64,000 nt of DNA from Sanguibacter hominis ATCC BAA-789. Lineage in GTDB: Bacteria; Actinomycetota; Actinomycetes; Actinomycetales; Cellulomonadaceae. Location of the stretch: assembly GCF_012396185.1 (NCBI RefSeq), contig NZ_JAAXOW010000001.1, positions 248,001 to 312,000 of the forward strand, read 5' to 3'. The notes beneath the pieces are model-generated. The model was not told the origin of the DNA, did no database searches, and was given only the letters and a program-made list of their open reading frames with translations. Both the position numbers and the translations under genes were made by a program. Positions 1 to 8,581 of this stretch are shown one piece after another. How positions within the stretch are numbered: the first letter of the stretch is position 1; every line of letters begins with the position of its first letter.

Positions 1-975
1 CTGCTCGCGGCGGAGCGTCGCGGCGAGCCGGTCCCGTGCCGCGACCTGCTCGCGTGCGGCCTCGGCGAGGTCGGCGAGCCTGCGGCCGAGGTCGGCGACC
101 GCACCGTCGAACGTCGCGGCGACGACGCGTCGACGCTCGTCAGGCTCGGTCACCGCGACGAGCCACGCCCGGAGCGCCACGAGGTGCTCGGGTCCGAGCA
201 TCCCTGACGCGAGCGCCGTCTCCTCGACGGGAAAGACGCGAGCTCCCGGGTGGCCGCGCTCGGTGAGCATCCCTTCGAGGTGCTCGGTGATCGCAGCGCG
301 GGCGTGCGCGTCGACGCGGTTGAGCACGAGGGCGACCTGCGTGCGGCGCTGCGCCGCGGCGTCGAGCAGGTCCCACGGCACGGCGTCCGCGTAGCGAGCG
401 GCCGTCGTCACGAAGAGCCACAGGTCCGCCGCTGCGAGGAGCTGCGCCGCGAGGTCACGGTTCTCTGCGACCACCGAGTCGACGTCGGGCGCGTCGAGCA
501 GTGCATACCCGGGCCCGACGGCGGCGGTCGGCACGAGCCGCAGCGTGCGGTGGACCGAGTCGGCAGGGACGGCGTCCTGGGCGCCCGCGCGGCTGAGGCC
601 GGGGAGGACGCGGTCGTCGGCGAACCAGGGGGCGTCCTGGGGGTGGTGTGCGAGAACAGGGGCGAGCGTCGTGGGCCGCAGGACGCCGGACGGGCTGACC
701 GGGGCGCCCACGAGCGAGTTGACGAGCGTCGACTTGCCCGCGCCCGTCGAGCCGCCGACCACGACGAGCATGGGCGCGTCAGCTGATCGTGCACGGGGCA
801 GCAGGTGGTCGTCGATGCGCGCGAGCAGCTCGCCACGCAGTGCGGCTGCGTCGTCCGCGCCGGGGCTGGGGAGGTCGAGGCGGAGCGCGCCGACGGCCGT
901 CCGGACGTCCTCGAGCGCGCGGACGACACCGCCGTCTGCCCCGTCGGTCCGCGGGCTCGCCGCACCTGCCGTCAT
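1..975 (-). CDS. Dynamin-like GTPase, C-terminus beyond window edge
   Basis: A P-loop GTPase of the actinobacterial dynamin/HSR1-related type; 325 codons are visible and the frame is still open at base 1. The ATG at 975 opens MTAGAASPRTDG. The G1 motif GGSTGAGKSTLVNS lies near residues 73-86. The switch/G3 position reads LLDAPDVDS, where classical GTPases have DxxG. The G4 position reads VLNRVD. Much of the sequence matches the GTPase at 5064-6737 (GSTGAGKSTLVNSLVGA, and LFVTTAARYADAVPW against LFVTTASRYGDALPW), so the two are paralogues. The family shapes or tethers membranes, often at division or under envelope stress; the exact role here is inference. It appears to have its own leaderless promoter and is separated from ettA by a strong terminator. 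Confidence 0.85.
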   Translation of the reverse strand, partial: MTAGAASPRTDGADGGVVRALEDVRTAVGALRLDLPSPGADDAAALRGELLARIDDHLLPRARSADAPMLVVVGGSTGAGKSTLVNSLVGAPVSPSGVLRPTTLAPVLAHHPQDAPWFADDRVLPGLSRAGAQDAVPADSVHRTLRLVPTAAVGPGYALLDAPDVDSVVAENRDLAAQLLAAADLWLFVTTAARYADAVPWDLLDAAAQRRTQVALVLNRVDAHARAAITEHLEGMLTERGHPGARVFPVEETALASGMLGPEHLVALRAWLVAVTEPDERRRVVAATFDGAVADLGRRLADLAEAAREQVAARDRLAATLRREQ

Positions 976-981
976 GACCTC

Positions 982-987
982 ACCCTA
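982..987 (-). promoter_or_regulatory. -10 box, leaderless GTPase mRNA
   Basis: TAGGGT lies 6 nt before the ATG at 975. The overlapping GGGTGAGG could also act as a weak ribosome-binding site. Confidence 0.5.
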
Positions 988-1001
988 CGGTCGCGGACGT
1001 G

Positions 1002-1037
1002 CGCAGGCCCGGCAGCGCGTGCGCTGCCGGGCCTGCG
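1002..1037 (-). terminator. Intrinsic terminator of ettA
   Basis: A perfect 17-bp inverted repeat (1002-1018 / 1021-1037) closes on a 2-nt gap just after the ettA stop. The tail is not U-rich, as is common in this GC-rich genome. Confidence 0.7.
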
Positions 1038-1056
1038 TCGAGCCTGATGAGGGCTG

Positions 1057-2733
1057 TCAGTCGCGGGTCAGGCGACGGTGCGTCACGCGGTGCGGACGCG
1101 CCGCGTCGGCGCCGAGACGCTCGACCTTGTTCTGCTCGTACGACTCGAAGTTCCCCTCGAACCAGTACCAGTTCGCGGGGTCCTCCTCGGTGCCCTCGTA
1201 GGCGAGGATGTGCGTCGCGACCCGGTCGAGGAACCAGCGGTCGTGGGAGACCACGACAGCGCAGCCGGGGAACTCGAGGAGCGCGTTCTCGAGCGAGCCG
1301 AGCGTCTCGACATCGAGGTCGTTGGTGGGCTCGTCGAGGAGCAGGAGGTTGCCGCCCTGCTTGAGCGTGAGCGCGAGGTTGAGGCGGTTGCGCTCACCAC
1401 CCGACAGCACCCCGGCAGGCTTCTGCTGGTCCGGGCCCTTGAAGCCGAACGACGCGACGTACGCGCGCGACGGGATCTCGACGTTGCCGACCTTGATGAA
1501 GTCGAGCCCGTCGGAGACGACCTCGAAGAGCGTCTTCTTCGGGTCGATGCCACCGCGAGACTGGTCGACGTAGGAGATCGAGACGGTCTCACCGATCTTG
1601 AGCTCGCCGCCGTCGAGCGGCTCGAGGCCGACGATCGTCTTGAAGAGCGTCGTCTTGCCGACGCCGTTCGGGCCGATGACGCCGACGATGCCGTTGCGCG
1701 GCAGCGTGAAGCTCAGGCCGTCGATGAGCTGGCGGTCGTCGAAGCCCTTCTGGAGCCCCGTGGCCTCGAGGACGAGCGAGCCCAGGCGCGGTCCGGCCGG
1801 GATCTGGATCTCCTCGAAGTCGAGCTTCCGGGTGCGCTCCGCCTCAGCAGCCATCTCCTCGTAGCGAGCAAGACGCGCCTTCGACTTGGTCTGCCGGCCC
1901 TTGGCGTTGGACCGCACCCACTCGAGCTCCTCCTTGAGGCGCTTGGCGAGCTTGGCGTCCTTCTTGCCCTGGACCTGGAGACGCTCCTGCTTCTTCTCGA
2001 GGTAGGTCGAGTAGTTGCCCTCGTAGGGGTACAGGCGGCCGCGGTCGACCTCGCAGATCCACTCGGCGACGTGGTCGAGGAAGTAGCGGTCGTGGGTCAC
2101 GGCGAGGATGGCGCCCGGGTACGTCGTCAGGTGCTGCTCGAGCCACAGCACCGACTCGGCGTCCAGGTGGTTGGTGGGCTCGTCGAGGAGCAGCAGGTCA
2201 GGCTTCTCGAGGAGGAGCTTGCACAGCGCGACGCGGCGACGCTCACCACCGGAGAGGACCTTGACGTCCATGTCGCCGGGCGGGCAGCGCAGCGCGTCCA
2301 TCGCCTGCTCGAGCTGGGAGTCGAGGTCCCACGCGTCGGCGGCGTCGATGGCCTCCTGGAGCTTGCCCATCTCTTCCATGAGCTCGTCCGAGTAGTCCGT
2401 CGCCATCAGCTCGGCGATCTCGTTGAAGCGGTCGAGCTTCGCCTTGATCTCGCCGACAGCCTCTTCGACGTTGCCGAGGACGGTCTTCTCCTCGTTGAGC
2501 TTCGGCTCCTGCATGAGGATGCCGACGCTGTAGCCGGGAGACAGCCGCGCCTCACCGTTCGAGGGCTGCTCGAGGCCGGCCATGATCTTGAGGATCGTGG
2601 ACTTTCCGGCACCGTTCGGGCCGACGACGCCGATCTTCGCCCCGGGGAGGAAGTTCAGCGTGACGTCGTCGAGGATGACCTTGTCACCGTGCGCCTTGCG
2701 CGCCTTGTACATGGTGTAGATGAACTCAGCCAC
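1057..2733 (-). CDS. ettA: Energy-dependent translational throttle protein EttA (ABC-F)
   Basis: A soluble ABC-F ATPase of 558 aa, the usual EttA length. The family binds the ribosomal E site and couples early elongation to the ATP/ADP ratio. ABC domain 1 has GPNGAGKST at 38-46, LSGGERRRVAL and LLLLDEPTNHLD. A charged linker with the EttA-type arm follows (STYLEKKQERLQ to SKARLARYEEM). ABC domain 2 repeats the set with GPNGVGKTT, LSGGERNRLNLAL and LLLLDEPTNDLD. Both ATPase sites look intact. The start codon is GTG (MAEFIYTMYKARK), the conserved N-terminus. It lies 141 nt downstream of an SSB paralogue, the same neighbour order as Rv2477c/Rv2478c in Mycobacterium tuberculosis. Confidence 0.96.
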   Translation of the reverse strand: MAEFIYTMYKARKAHGDKVILDDVTLNFLPGAKIGVVGPNGAGKSTILKIMAGLEQPSNGEARLSPGYSVGILMQEPKLNEEKTVLGNVEEAVGEIKAKLDRFNEIAELMATDYSDELMEEMGKLQEAIDAADAWDLDSQLEQAMDALRCPPGDMDVKVLSGGERRRVALCKLLLEKPDLLLLDEPTNHLDAESVLWLEQHLTTYPGAILAVTHDRYFLDHVAEWICEVDRGRLYPYEGNYSTYLEKKQERLQVQGKKDAKLAKRLKEELEWVRSNAKGRQTKSKARLARYEEMAAEAERTRKLDFEEIQIPAGPRLGSLVLEATGLQKGFDDRQLIDGLSFTLPRNGIVGVIGPNGVGKTTLFKTIVGLEPLDGGELKIGETVSISYVDQSRGGIDPKKTLFEVVSDGLDFIKVGNVEIPSRAYVASFGFKGPDQQKPAGVLSGGERNRLNLALTLKQGGNLLLLDEPTNDLDVETLGSLENALLEFPGCAVVVSHDRWFLDRVATHILAYEGTEEDPANWYWFEGNFESYEQNKVERLGADAARPHRVTHRRLTRD

Positions 2734-2874
2734 GGATTCTTGGACCGCCTTGTGATCGTGAGGGGGGTGAGCGTCGCACGCCGCGAGGCGTGCCGTGCCC
2801 GTCGCCGCCCGGGCGGCCTGGCTCGTCGAGCCGGGCGCGCAGGCGTCGACGGGCGACGCACAGACCCTCCAAGC

Positions 2875-3414
2875 CTACGCGGTCGCGGGCTCGAGCGCTC
2901 CGAGCTGCTCCTCGACGTCGACGGCGGTGTCGAGCGAGTCCTCGTCGGCGTCCGGCGTCGGGGCAGGCTGCGCGCCTGCATCGTCGACGGCGGGAGCAGC
3001 GAACGGGTCCTCCTGTCGGCCGGCTCCCGACGGGGCGGGCTCGAAGCCTGTCGCTGCGGTGCGCACGCAGCGCGTGAACTGGGCGAACCCGCGCGTGAGG
3101 TCGTGGCCGAGCGTCGCGCCGCGCACGCCGAGCGACGAACGCGGGCCCTCCTCGCTGTCCCAGCGCTCGAGCACGAGCCTGCCGGTGAGCACGACAGGCT
3201 CGCCCTGACGCACCGACCGCGCGACGTTGTCGGCGGCGTCGTCCCAGAACACCGCGCTGAACCACTGCGTGTCACCGTCGACCCACTCGTTGCGGGAGTC
3301 GCGGTAGCGGTGCGTCGACGCGACGCGGACGGTCGTGAAGACGCGGTCGTGGGCGGTGCGGGTCAGCGTCGGCTTGTTGCCGACCCACCCGCGCACCGTG
3401 ATGGTCGAGCTCAT
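2875..3414 (-). CDS. Single-stranded DNA-binding protein paralogue
   Basis: An OB-fold SSB-family protein of 179 aa. The chosen ATG (MSSTITVRGWVGNKPTL) is preceded by GGAGG at ideal spacing; the frame stays open upstream to 3462 but without a better site. Residues 1-110 carry SSB hallmarks (VRVASTHRYRD, DTQWFSAVFWDDAADNV, GEPVVLTGRLVLERW). The C-terminal ~70 residues are Pro/Ala/Asp-rich and end LEPATA. The acidic DDDIPF-type tip through which replicative SSB recruits partners is missing. It is therefore likely an accessory SSB. The gene order with ettA matches mycobacteria. Confidence 0.9.
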   Translation of the reverse strand: MSSTITVRGWVGNKPTLTRTAHDRVFTTVRVASTHRYRDSRNEWVDGDTQWFSAVFWDDAADNVARSVRQGEPVVLTGRLVLERWDSEEGPRSSLGVRGATLGHDLTRGFAQFTRCVRTAATGFEPAPSGAGRQEDPFAAPAVDDAGAQPAPTPDADEDSLDTAVDVEEQLGALEPATA

Positions 3415-3525
3415 CGGTCCTCCAGGGAGCGGGGACGGCCTGGTGCCGTCCGAGGGCCCCACGCTCGCGCCCGTGCCGGGTGGACCGCGAGCGCTCTCCC
3501 CCGGCCCAGGGCCGTGGGAGCTTCG

Positions 3526-5067
3526 TCAGCTCCCTGTGGGCGACTGCTCCGCTGCGGCGAGCGCGAGCACGCGCGCGTCGTGGTGGTCGCTCAGGATCGG
3601 CGTGGACGGCTGCAGGACGAGCTCGCGGACGACCGCTGTCAGCCGCTCGCGCGCCTCCCCCACGAAGCCCGAGCCACGCTCCGCGGCACGCCGCCGCCGT
3701 GCCCGGCCGCGCACGAGCACCGCGACGCCCGCGGCGAGCGCGAGCGCGCCAGCCCCGACGAGGAGGTACGTGCCGAGGTCGACGCCGCCTGGCCTGTCCC
3801 ACCACCCGAGCAGCAGCGCCAGTCCCGTCCCGGCGGCGACCACAGCGAGGGCGGCGAGGACGAGGGAGAACGCGCCTGCGCGGCGCACCGCCGCACCGGG
3901 GCCTGGCTCGAGCCGGACCCCTCCCACCGCACGGTCGACCGCCGCAGCGATCTCGTCGGCCGGCGCGACGACGCGCTCGAGGTTCTCCTGCCACCCGTGC
4001 GAGAGGTGCCGCCCGACGTCGTCGAGCCACCGGGAGCGAACCGACTCCGCCACCTCAGGAGTCACGGAGACACCCGCCGCCGCGGTCGAGCCGTCGTCGA
4101 GCGTTAGCGCGGCCGTCCGGCCGCGCGCCTCGAGACCGACACCCGTCGCGAGCGCGTCGACGGCAGCCGGCACGAACGCGTCGAGGGCACGCGGAGCCTC
4201 CGCCGAGAGCGCCTCCGCGACGAGGGTCCCCGCACGCGTCAGCTCGCTGCCGACGCGTACCGCCGCGACGGAGCGCGCCACGACGACCTTGGCGAGGCGC
4301 GCCCGCAGCTCGTCGATGCCGTTCCCGGTGACCGCGGACACCCCGAGGACGTCGACCGAGCCGAGCCCGTCGTACGTCAGCAGGCTCGACACGTCCGCGA
4401 GGATCTCCTCGCGCTGCGCAGGCGGGACCGTGTCGAGCTGGTTGAGGACGACGAGCATCGACCCCTCGGCCCCCACGAGGGTCTGGAGGTATCCGGAGTG
4501 CAGCGCGTCGTCCGCGTACTTCTGCGGGTCCACCACCCACACGAGGAGGTCGGCCAACGGCACGACGCGGTCGACGACCTCGCGGTTCTCCGTGCGAACC
4601 GAGTCGTGGTCCGGGAGGTCGAGCAGCACGAGGCCGTCGAGCTCGCGCTCAGAGTCGTCGTCGAGGGCGGAGATGCGGTTGATGCGCCGGTCCGCGTCGA
4701 CCCCGACCCAGTCGAGCAGCGCGTCCGCGTGGTCGCTCCAGGCGCACGCCGTCATGCGCGACGTCGTCGGGCGCTTGACGCCCACGTCGGCGAAGTTCAG
4801 TCCCGACACGGCGTTGAAGAGGCTCGACTTCCCGGAGCCGGTGCCGCCGACGAGCGCGACGACCGTGTGCTCGACGCCGAGGTCCAGGCGCTCGGACGCG
4901 CTCTCGAGCGCCGTGCGCGCGACGGCGAGAACCTCGGGATCGCTCCGGTCGGCGATCCGGTCGAGGGCACTCCGCAGGTCCTTGACCCGCCCACGAAGGT
5001 CAGCCGCGTCGGTCCGTGCTCCCATGCCGGCATCCTCTCCTCGTGTCCGCTCTGGTCCCTTCCTCAC
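3526..5067 (-). CDS. Membrane-anchored dynamin-like GTPase
   Basis: A 513-aa GTPase. G1 is GGTGSGKSS at 74-82, the G3 position reads LLDLPDHDS and G4 is NQLD. Two adjacent hydrophobic helices near residues 390-455 (LVLAALAVVAAGTGLALLL and YLLVGAGALALAAGVAVLV) form a hairpin in the membrane, followed by a basic segment. The GTG at 5067 overlaps the stop of the upstream GTPase in a GTGA, suggesting translational coupling; ATG at 5025 (MGARTDAADL) with GGAGAGG upstream is an alternative start 14 codons later. Paired GTPases, one with a transmembrane hairpin, recall the Streptomyces DynA/DynB division proteins. That functional comparison is inference from architecture. Confidence 0.88.
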   Translation of the reverse strand: MRKGPERTRGEDAGMGARTDAADLRGRVKDLRSALDRIADRSDPEVLAVARTALESASERLDLGVEHTVVALVGGTGSGKSSLFNAVSGLNFADVGVKRPTTSRMTACAWSDHADALLDWVGVDADRRINRISALDDDSERELDGLVLLDLPDHDSVRTENREVVDRVVPLADLLVWVVDPQKYADDALHSGYLQTLVGAEGSMLVVLNQLDTVPPAQREEILADVSSLLTYDGLGSVDVLGVSAVTGNGIDELRARLAKVVVARSVAAVRVGSELTRAGTLVAEALSAEAPRALDAFVPAAVDALATGVGLEARGRTAALTLDDGSTAAAGVSVTPEVAESVRSRWLDDVGRHLSHGWQENLERVVAPADEIAAAVDRAVGGVRLEPGPGAAVRRAGAFSLVLAALAVVAAGTGLALLLGWWDRPGGVDLGTYLLVGAGALALAAGVAVLVRGRARRRRAAERGSGFVGEARERLTAVVRELVLQPSTPILSDHHDARVLALAAAEQSPTGS

Positions 5068-6737
5068 ACCAGCCGGCGAAGCTCGGCGAGCCTGAGCCGC
5101 ACCGGTGTCGCCGCCTCGTCCTGCAAGGACGGAAGGTCCAGACGCTCAGCGTACGGTCCCTCTTCGTCGAGCACGACAGCACGGCCCCGATCGACGAGCT
5201 CCGCCCTGACGTCGGCGAGCACGTCGGAGGCGGACGCGCCGAGGAGGCCGTCGAGCATGCGCTGCGCGCCCACGTTGCCGAGCGCCGCGACGACCGTGAC
5301 GACGCGCAACCCCTCGACGCCGACGCGGCGTCGGGCACGGCGCACGGCGGCCTCGTCAGCGCGGTCGGCGAGGTGCTCACCCACGGCGGCGGTCCACCTG
5401 GCGGCCGTGGACACGGCGGTGCGCTCGCGCCACGCGCCGATCTCAGGGTCTCCTGCGACGACGTCGCGCAGCGCGGCTCCGCCGGGCAGGCCCGGCTCCT
5501 CGGCGATCGCGTCGCCGATCGCCTGTCCCGCCACCTCGGACGCGCGGACGAGCAGCCGAGCCACGGCACGCTCAGCCTCGTCGAGCACAGGCGCGAGGCT
5601 CTCCTCGCGCCGGCGCACGCGTCGGGCTGACGGCGCCCGGAAACCGGTGGACGCACGCAGGATGCCCGGGTCGGCCTCGATCGCGGACTGCCATGCCGCG
5701 ACGAGAGCACCCGCGTCGAGGGTCCCGTCGGCGACGGCCTTCTCGATGACCGGGACGCCCACGCTCGCGTGCGCGGCGACCTCCGCGCGCAGGCTCGAGG
5801 CGTCGACCGCCTGGTCCTCGATCACGGCGGCGAGGTCCTCGACCTGTGCGGGCAAGGTCGACAGCGCGCCGCGCAGGGTCCGCAGGATCAGGCGCCGTGC
5901 CTGCTCGGCGCCCGCGATGGTCGAGAGCCAGCGGCGGATGCCCGCGACGTCCTTCCCGGGGAGCAGCCCTTCGTGGGGGCCTGCGTCGGGGACGATGAAC
6001 AGAGGCGTCGACTGCATGCCGTGCTCGCGCAAGCGGTCGAGCAGGTCGACGCGCACCTCCGCGACCGTCGCGTCGGGAGCGCGGTTGAGGACCATCGCCA
6101 TGGTCGCGCCGCGCTCGCGGGCCGCGGACAGGACGTGCCAGGGCAGCGCGTCGCCGTAGCGGGAGGCTGTCGTCACGAAGAGGCCGACGTCCGCTGCGGC
6201 CAGGAGGCGGGCGGCCGTCTCGCGGTTGGACCGCAGCAGCGAGTCGAGGTCAGGGGCGTCGAGGATGCACAGGCCGCGCGGCACGGACTCGTGCGCGACA
6301 CGGAGGGCGTCCTCGAGGACCGTGTCCCCGAGCAGGCCCGCGTCAGCAGGATGGTGGACGAGCACGGGCTCGCGCGTCGTCGGGCGGATGACCGACGCAC
6401 GGGACACCTCCGCGCCGACGAGCGAGTTCACGAGCGTCGACTTGCCCGCGCCCGTCGAGCCGACGACGACCACGACGGCCGGGCGGGAGAGCTCGCGCAG
6501 GCGCGGCAGCAGGTGGTCGTCGATCTGTCCGAGCAGTGCGAGGCGCACGTCTCGGCCGTGCTCCGTGCCCGGTGTCCGCAGCGGCATCTCGAGGTGCTGG
6601 ACGTCGCGCCGCAGGTCGGAGACGACGTCGAGCAGCGTTGCGTCCGGGTCGACCTCAGGGGCGTCGTCGTGCGCGAGGTCGGCGTCGCGCAGGGCGGCCG
6701 TGCCGTCCTGGGTGCCGTCGACGCGCTCGTTGCTCAC
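5064..6737 (-). CDS. Dynamin-like GTPase (soluble partner)
   Basis: A 557-aa GTPase from GTG 6737 (VSNERVDGTQDG). G1 is GSTGAGKSTLVNS, the G3 position reads ILDAPDLDSLL and the G4 position VLNRAPD. The frame is open to a TTG at 6773, which has less support. No transmembrane helix is visible; the C-terminal half is Ala/Arg-rich and helical. It is paralogous to the GTPase at the left edge and is translationally coupled to the membrane-anchored GTPase at 3526-5067. All three proteins share D-x-P-D at the switch-II position, so they form a cluster of one subfamily. A local membrane-remodelling system is the best guess. Confidence 0.87.
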   Translation of the reverse strand: MSNERVDGTQDGTAALRDADLAHDDAPEVDPDATLLDVVSDLRRDVQHLEMPLRTPGTEHGRDVRLALLGQIDDHLLPRLRELSRPAVVVVVGSTGAGKSTLVNSLVGAEVSRASVIRPTTREPVLVHHPADAGLLGDTVLEDALRVAHESVPRGLCILDAPDLDSLLRSNRETAARLLAAADVGLFVTTASRYGDALPWHVLSAARERGATMAMVLNRAPDATVAEVRVDLLDRLREHGMQSTPLFIVPDAGPHEGLLPGKDVAGIRRWLSTIAGAEQARRLILRTLRGALSTLPAQVEDLAAVIEDQAVDASSLRAEVAAHASVGVPVIEKAVADGTLDAGALVAAWQSAIEADPGILRASTGFRAPSARRVRRREESLAPVLDEAERAVARLLVRASEVAGQAIGDAIAEEPGLPGGAALRDVVAGDPEIGAWRERTAVSTAARWTAAVGEHLADRADEAAVRRARRRVGVEGLRVVTVVAALGNVGAQRMLDGLLGASASDVLADVRAELVDRGRAVVLDEEGPYAERLDLPSLQDEAATPVRLRLAELRRLV

Positions 6738-6820
6738 AGTGCAGATTGTCCCAAGTTGCCAGGTGCGGACCAAACGCGCGCGCCGCGACGGACGGGCTGA
6801 TCGGTCGACGACGCGCAGAG

Positions 6821-6893
6821 CGCCCCCGACAGGACTCGAACCTGCAACCGACGGATTAGAAGGCCGTTGCTCTATCCATTGAGCTACGGAGGC
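6821..6893 (-). tRNA. tRNA-Arg(TCT)
   Basis: A 73-nt cloverleaf with acceptor GCCTCCG paired to CGGGGGC, the D-arm GCTCAATGGATAGAGC, an anticodon loop CTTCTAA (anticodon TCT) and a T-loop TTCGAAT. The 3' CCA is not encoded. Confidence 0.97.
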
Positions 6894-6902
6894 GCCTCGA
6901 TT

Positions 6903-7619
6903 CTACCGTCGCGCAGCGGGAGGCCGGTCCTGCGCCTGCCACCTGTCGACGCACACGACGACGCCGAGGACCGCGACCGCGAGGCACGCGCCCGCGAGGA
7001 CGTCGGTGACGAAGTGGTAGCCGAGGTAGAGCCGGGTCGCAGCCACGACGACGATGACGACGACGCTCACGACCGCCCACACGACCGTCGCCCGCCACGT
7101 GCGCCGCGAGCGCGCGACGAGGTAGGCGAGCACGAGGACGAGCGTCGCAGCGCCGATCGTGTGCCCCGACGGGAAGGATGCGGACGTCTCGACGCCGGGC
7201 ACGCTCATCGAGGCCTCGGGCGGCCGCGGGCGGCCGACGAGCGCCTTGATCGCGGTGCTCACCGCGACTGCGAGCAGCATCGCGGCGACGAGGAGCGCCG
7301 GGTCCCGCCAGCGGCGCGTGACGAGCCACCACACGCCGCACGCGACTGCGACGAGCACCGGCAGGATCGTCGGGCCGAACGTGTTGGTCACTCCCGTCGC
7401 GAGGGAGGTCAGCCACCCGACCCGGTGCGCCGCGAGCCACTCGAGGACGGGCTCGTCGACGCGCCACACGTCCTCCTGCTCGTTCACCGCGTCGAGCACA
7501 CCGGCGAACAGCCCGATCCCGAGCCCGACGAGCAGAGCGCCAGGGAGCAGGGCGAGCCACAGCTCGCGCCTCGATCGTGCGGAGGGACGGGCGACCTGGG
7601 TGCTCGGGGCCTCGGGCAT
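6903..7619 (-). CDS. PAP2-family membrane phosphatase
   Basis: An integral membrane phosphatase of 238 aa with the three PAP2 motifs: KALVGRPRP (125-133), PSGH (150-153), and R196/H202/D206 in [16 protein letters not shown]. About six hydrophobic helices are visible. The family removes phosphate from lipid phosphates such as phosphatidic acid or undecaprenyl diphosphate; the substrate cannot be told here. Start ATG 7619 has a -10 box 6 nt upstream and is divergent from orn across 54 bp. Confidence 0.9.
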   Translation of the reverse strand: MPEAPSTQVARPSARSRRELWLALLPGALLVGLGIGLFAGVLDAVNEQEDVWRVDEPVLEWLAAHRVGWLTSLATGVTNTFGPTILPVLVAVACGVWWLVTRRWRDPALLVAAMLLAVAVSTAIKALVGRPRPPEASMSVPGVETSASFPSGHTIGAATLVLVLAYLVARSRRTWRATVVWAVVSVVVIVVVAATRLYLGYHFVTDVLAGACLAVAVLGVVVCVDRWQAQDRPPAARR

Positions 7620-7625
7620 GTCTCG

Positions 7626-7631
7626 ACGCTA
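7626..7631 (-). promoter_or_regulatory. -10 box, leaderless PAP2 mRNA
   Basis: TAGCGT followed by 6 nt and the ATG at 7619. It shares the short divergent region with the orn promoter. Confidence 0.6.
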
Positions 7632-7661
7632 ACCGAGCGGGGCCGGCCCCACACCCGCGCG

Positions 7662-7667
7662 TACCCT
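7662..7667 (+). promoter_or_regulatory. -10 box, leaderless orn mRNA
   Basis: TACCCT, then GGACCA and the GTG at 7674. There is no Shine-Dalgarno sequence. Confidence 0.65.
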
Positions 7668-7673
7668 GGACCA

Positions 7674-8351
7674 GTGGCCAGCAACCTGAACAACGACCGG
7701 ATCGTGTGGATCGACTGCGAGATGACCGGCCTGGACCTCCAGGCCGACGCGCTCATCGAGGTCGCCGCGGTCGTCACCGACTCCGAGCTCAACGTCCTCG
7801 GCGAGGGCGTCGACGTCGTCATCCGTCCCGAGCCCGCCGCGCTCGAGCAGATGAACGACTTCGTCCGTGACATGCACACGACGTCCGGCCTGCTCGACGA
7901 GCTCGACGCCGGCATGACGCTCGAGGACGCTCAGCAGGCCGTCCTCGACTACGTCCGTGCGTGGGTCCCGGACCCGGGACGCGCCCCGCTCGCCGGAAAC
8001 TCGGTCGGGACCGACAAGGCGTTCCTCGACCGTGACATGCCCGAGCTCGCCGGTCACCTGCACTACCGGATCATCGACGTCTCCTCGATCAAGGAGCTAG
8101 CGCGGCGCTGGTACCCGCGGGCCTACTTCCAGTCGCCCGAGAAGCACGGGGGCCACCGCGCGCTCGCCGACATCCTCGAGAGCATCGACGAGCTGCGCTA
8201 CTACCGGGAGGCGATCTTCGTGCCGCAGCCTGGCCCGGACTCGGTCACCGCGAAGGCTGTCTCCGCCAGGATCAGCGAGACGAGCGTCACGATCCGCGAG
8301 AGCGGCACGACCGCCCCCGGAAACCCTGTACACTCGTCTACGGCCCGGTGA
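7674..8351 (+). CDS. orn: Oligoribonuclease
   Basis: A DEDDh 3'-5' exoribonuclease of 225 aa that clears 2-5 nt RNA and pGpG in the cytoplasm. Asp14 and Glu16 are in [10 protein letters not shown], the second acidic region in [15 protein letters not shown], and the His/Asp pair in [20 protein letters not shown] 7674 is chosen because the conserved N-terminus begins there and TACCCT lies 6 nt upstream; the much longer open frame before it is coincidental. The C-terminal ~25 residues (after [12 protein letters not shown]) are an extension over the usual core. Confidence 0.95.
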   Translation: MASNLNNDRIVWIDCEMTGLDLQADALIEVAAVVTDSELNVLGEGVDVVIRPEPAALEQMNDFVRDMHTTSGLLDELDAGMTLEDAQQAVLDYVRAWVPDPGRAPLAGNSVGTDKAFLDRDMPELAGHLHYRIIDVSSIKELARRWYPRAYFQSPEKHGGHRALADILESIDELRYYREAIFVPQPGPDSVTAKAVSARISETSVTIRESGTTAPGNPVHSSTAR

Positions 8352-8409
8352 GCTTGGCTCGCCGGACCGCGCTGTTGATGCCGGTCTGACCGGTTCGCAC
8401 AGCACACAT

Positions 8410-8486
8410 GGTGGGTATAGCTCAGCTGGTAGAGCACCTGGTTGTGGTCCAGGGGGTCGCGGGTTCAAGTCCCGTTACTCACCCCA
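8410..8486 (+). tRNA. tRNA-His(GTG)
   Basis: G-1 at 8410, acceptor GTGGGTA paired with TACTCAC, anticodon loop TTGTGGT (anticodon GTG), C73, and an encoded CCA at 8484-8486. It is the only tRNA in the window with CCA in the DNA. Confidence 0.97.
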
Positions 8487-8490
8487 TGCG

Positions 8491-8518
8491 AAGGCCCGGT
8501 CCGCGAGGACCGGGCCTT
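8491..8518 (+). terminator. Terminator of tRNA-His
   Basis: A perfect 12-bp stem, AAGGCCCGGTCC and its complement, around the loop GCGA, followed by CGTCGTTC. Confidence 0.85.
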
Positions 8519-8569
8519 CGTCGTTCCCGGGTACTGAGCGTGCCCCTGGGCGAGGGCTCGGACCGCAGC

Positions 8570-8575
8570 TACCGT
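8570..8575 (+). promoter_or_regulatory. -10 box, leaderless AraC-family gene
   Basis: TACCGT, then GTCCTC and the ATG at 8582. Confidence 0.6.
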
Positions 8576-8581
8576 GTCCTC

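Noticed and set aside
3516-3534. Short hairpin GGGAGCT-AGCTCCC at the end of the GTPase gene at 3526
   Set aside because: It includes the stop codon, is only 7 bp and has no tail; weak as a terminator.
6738-6773. TTG start for the GTPase at 5064
   Set aside because: The extra 12 residues are not family-like and GTG 6737 is a commoner start. This remains a mild uncertainty.
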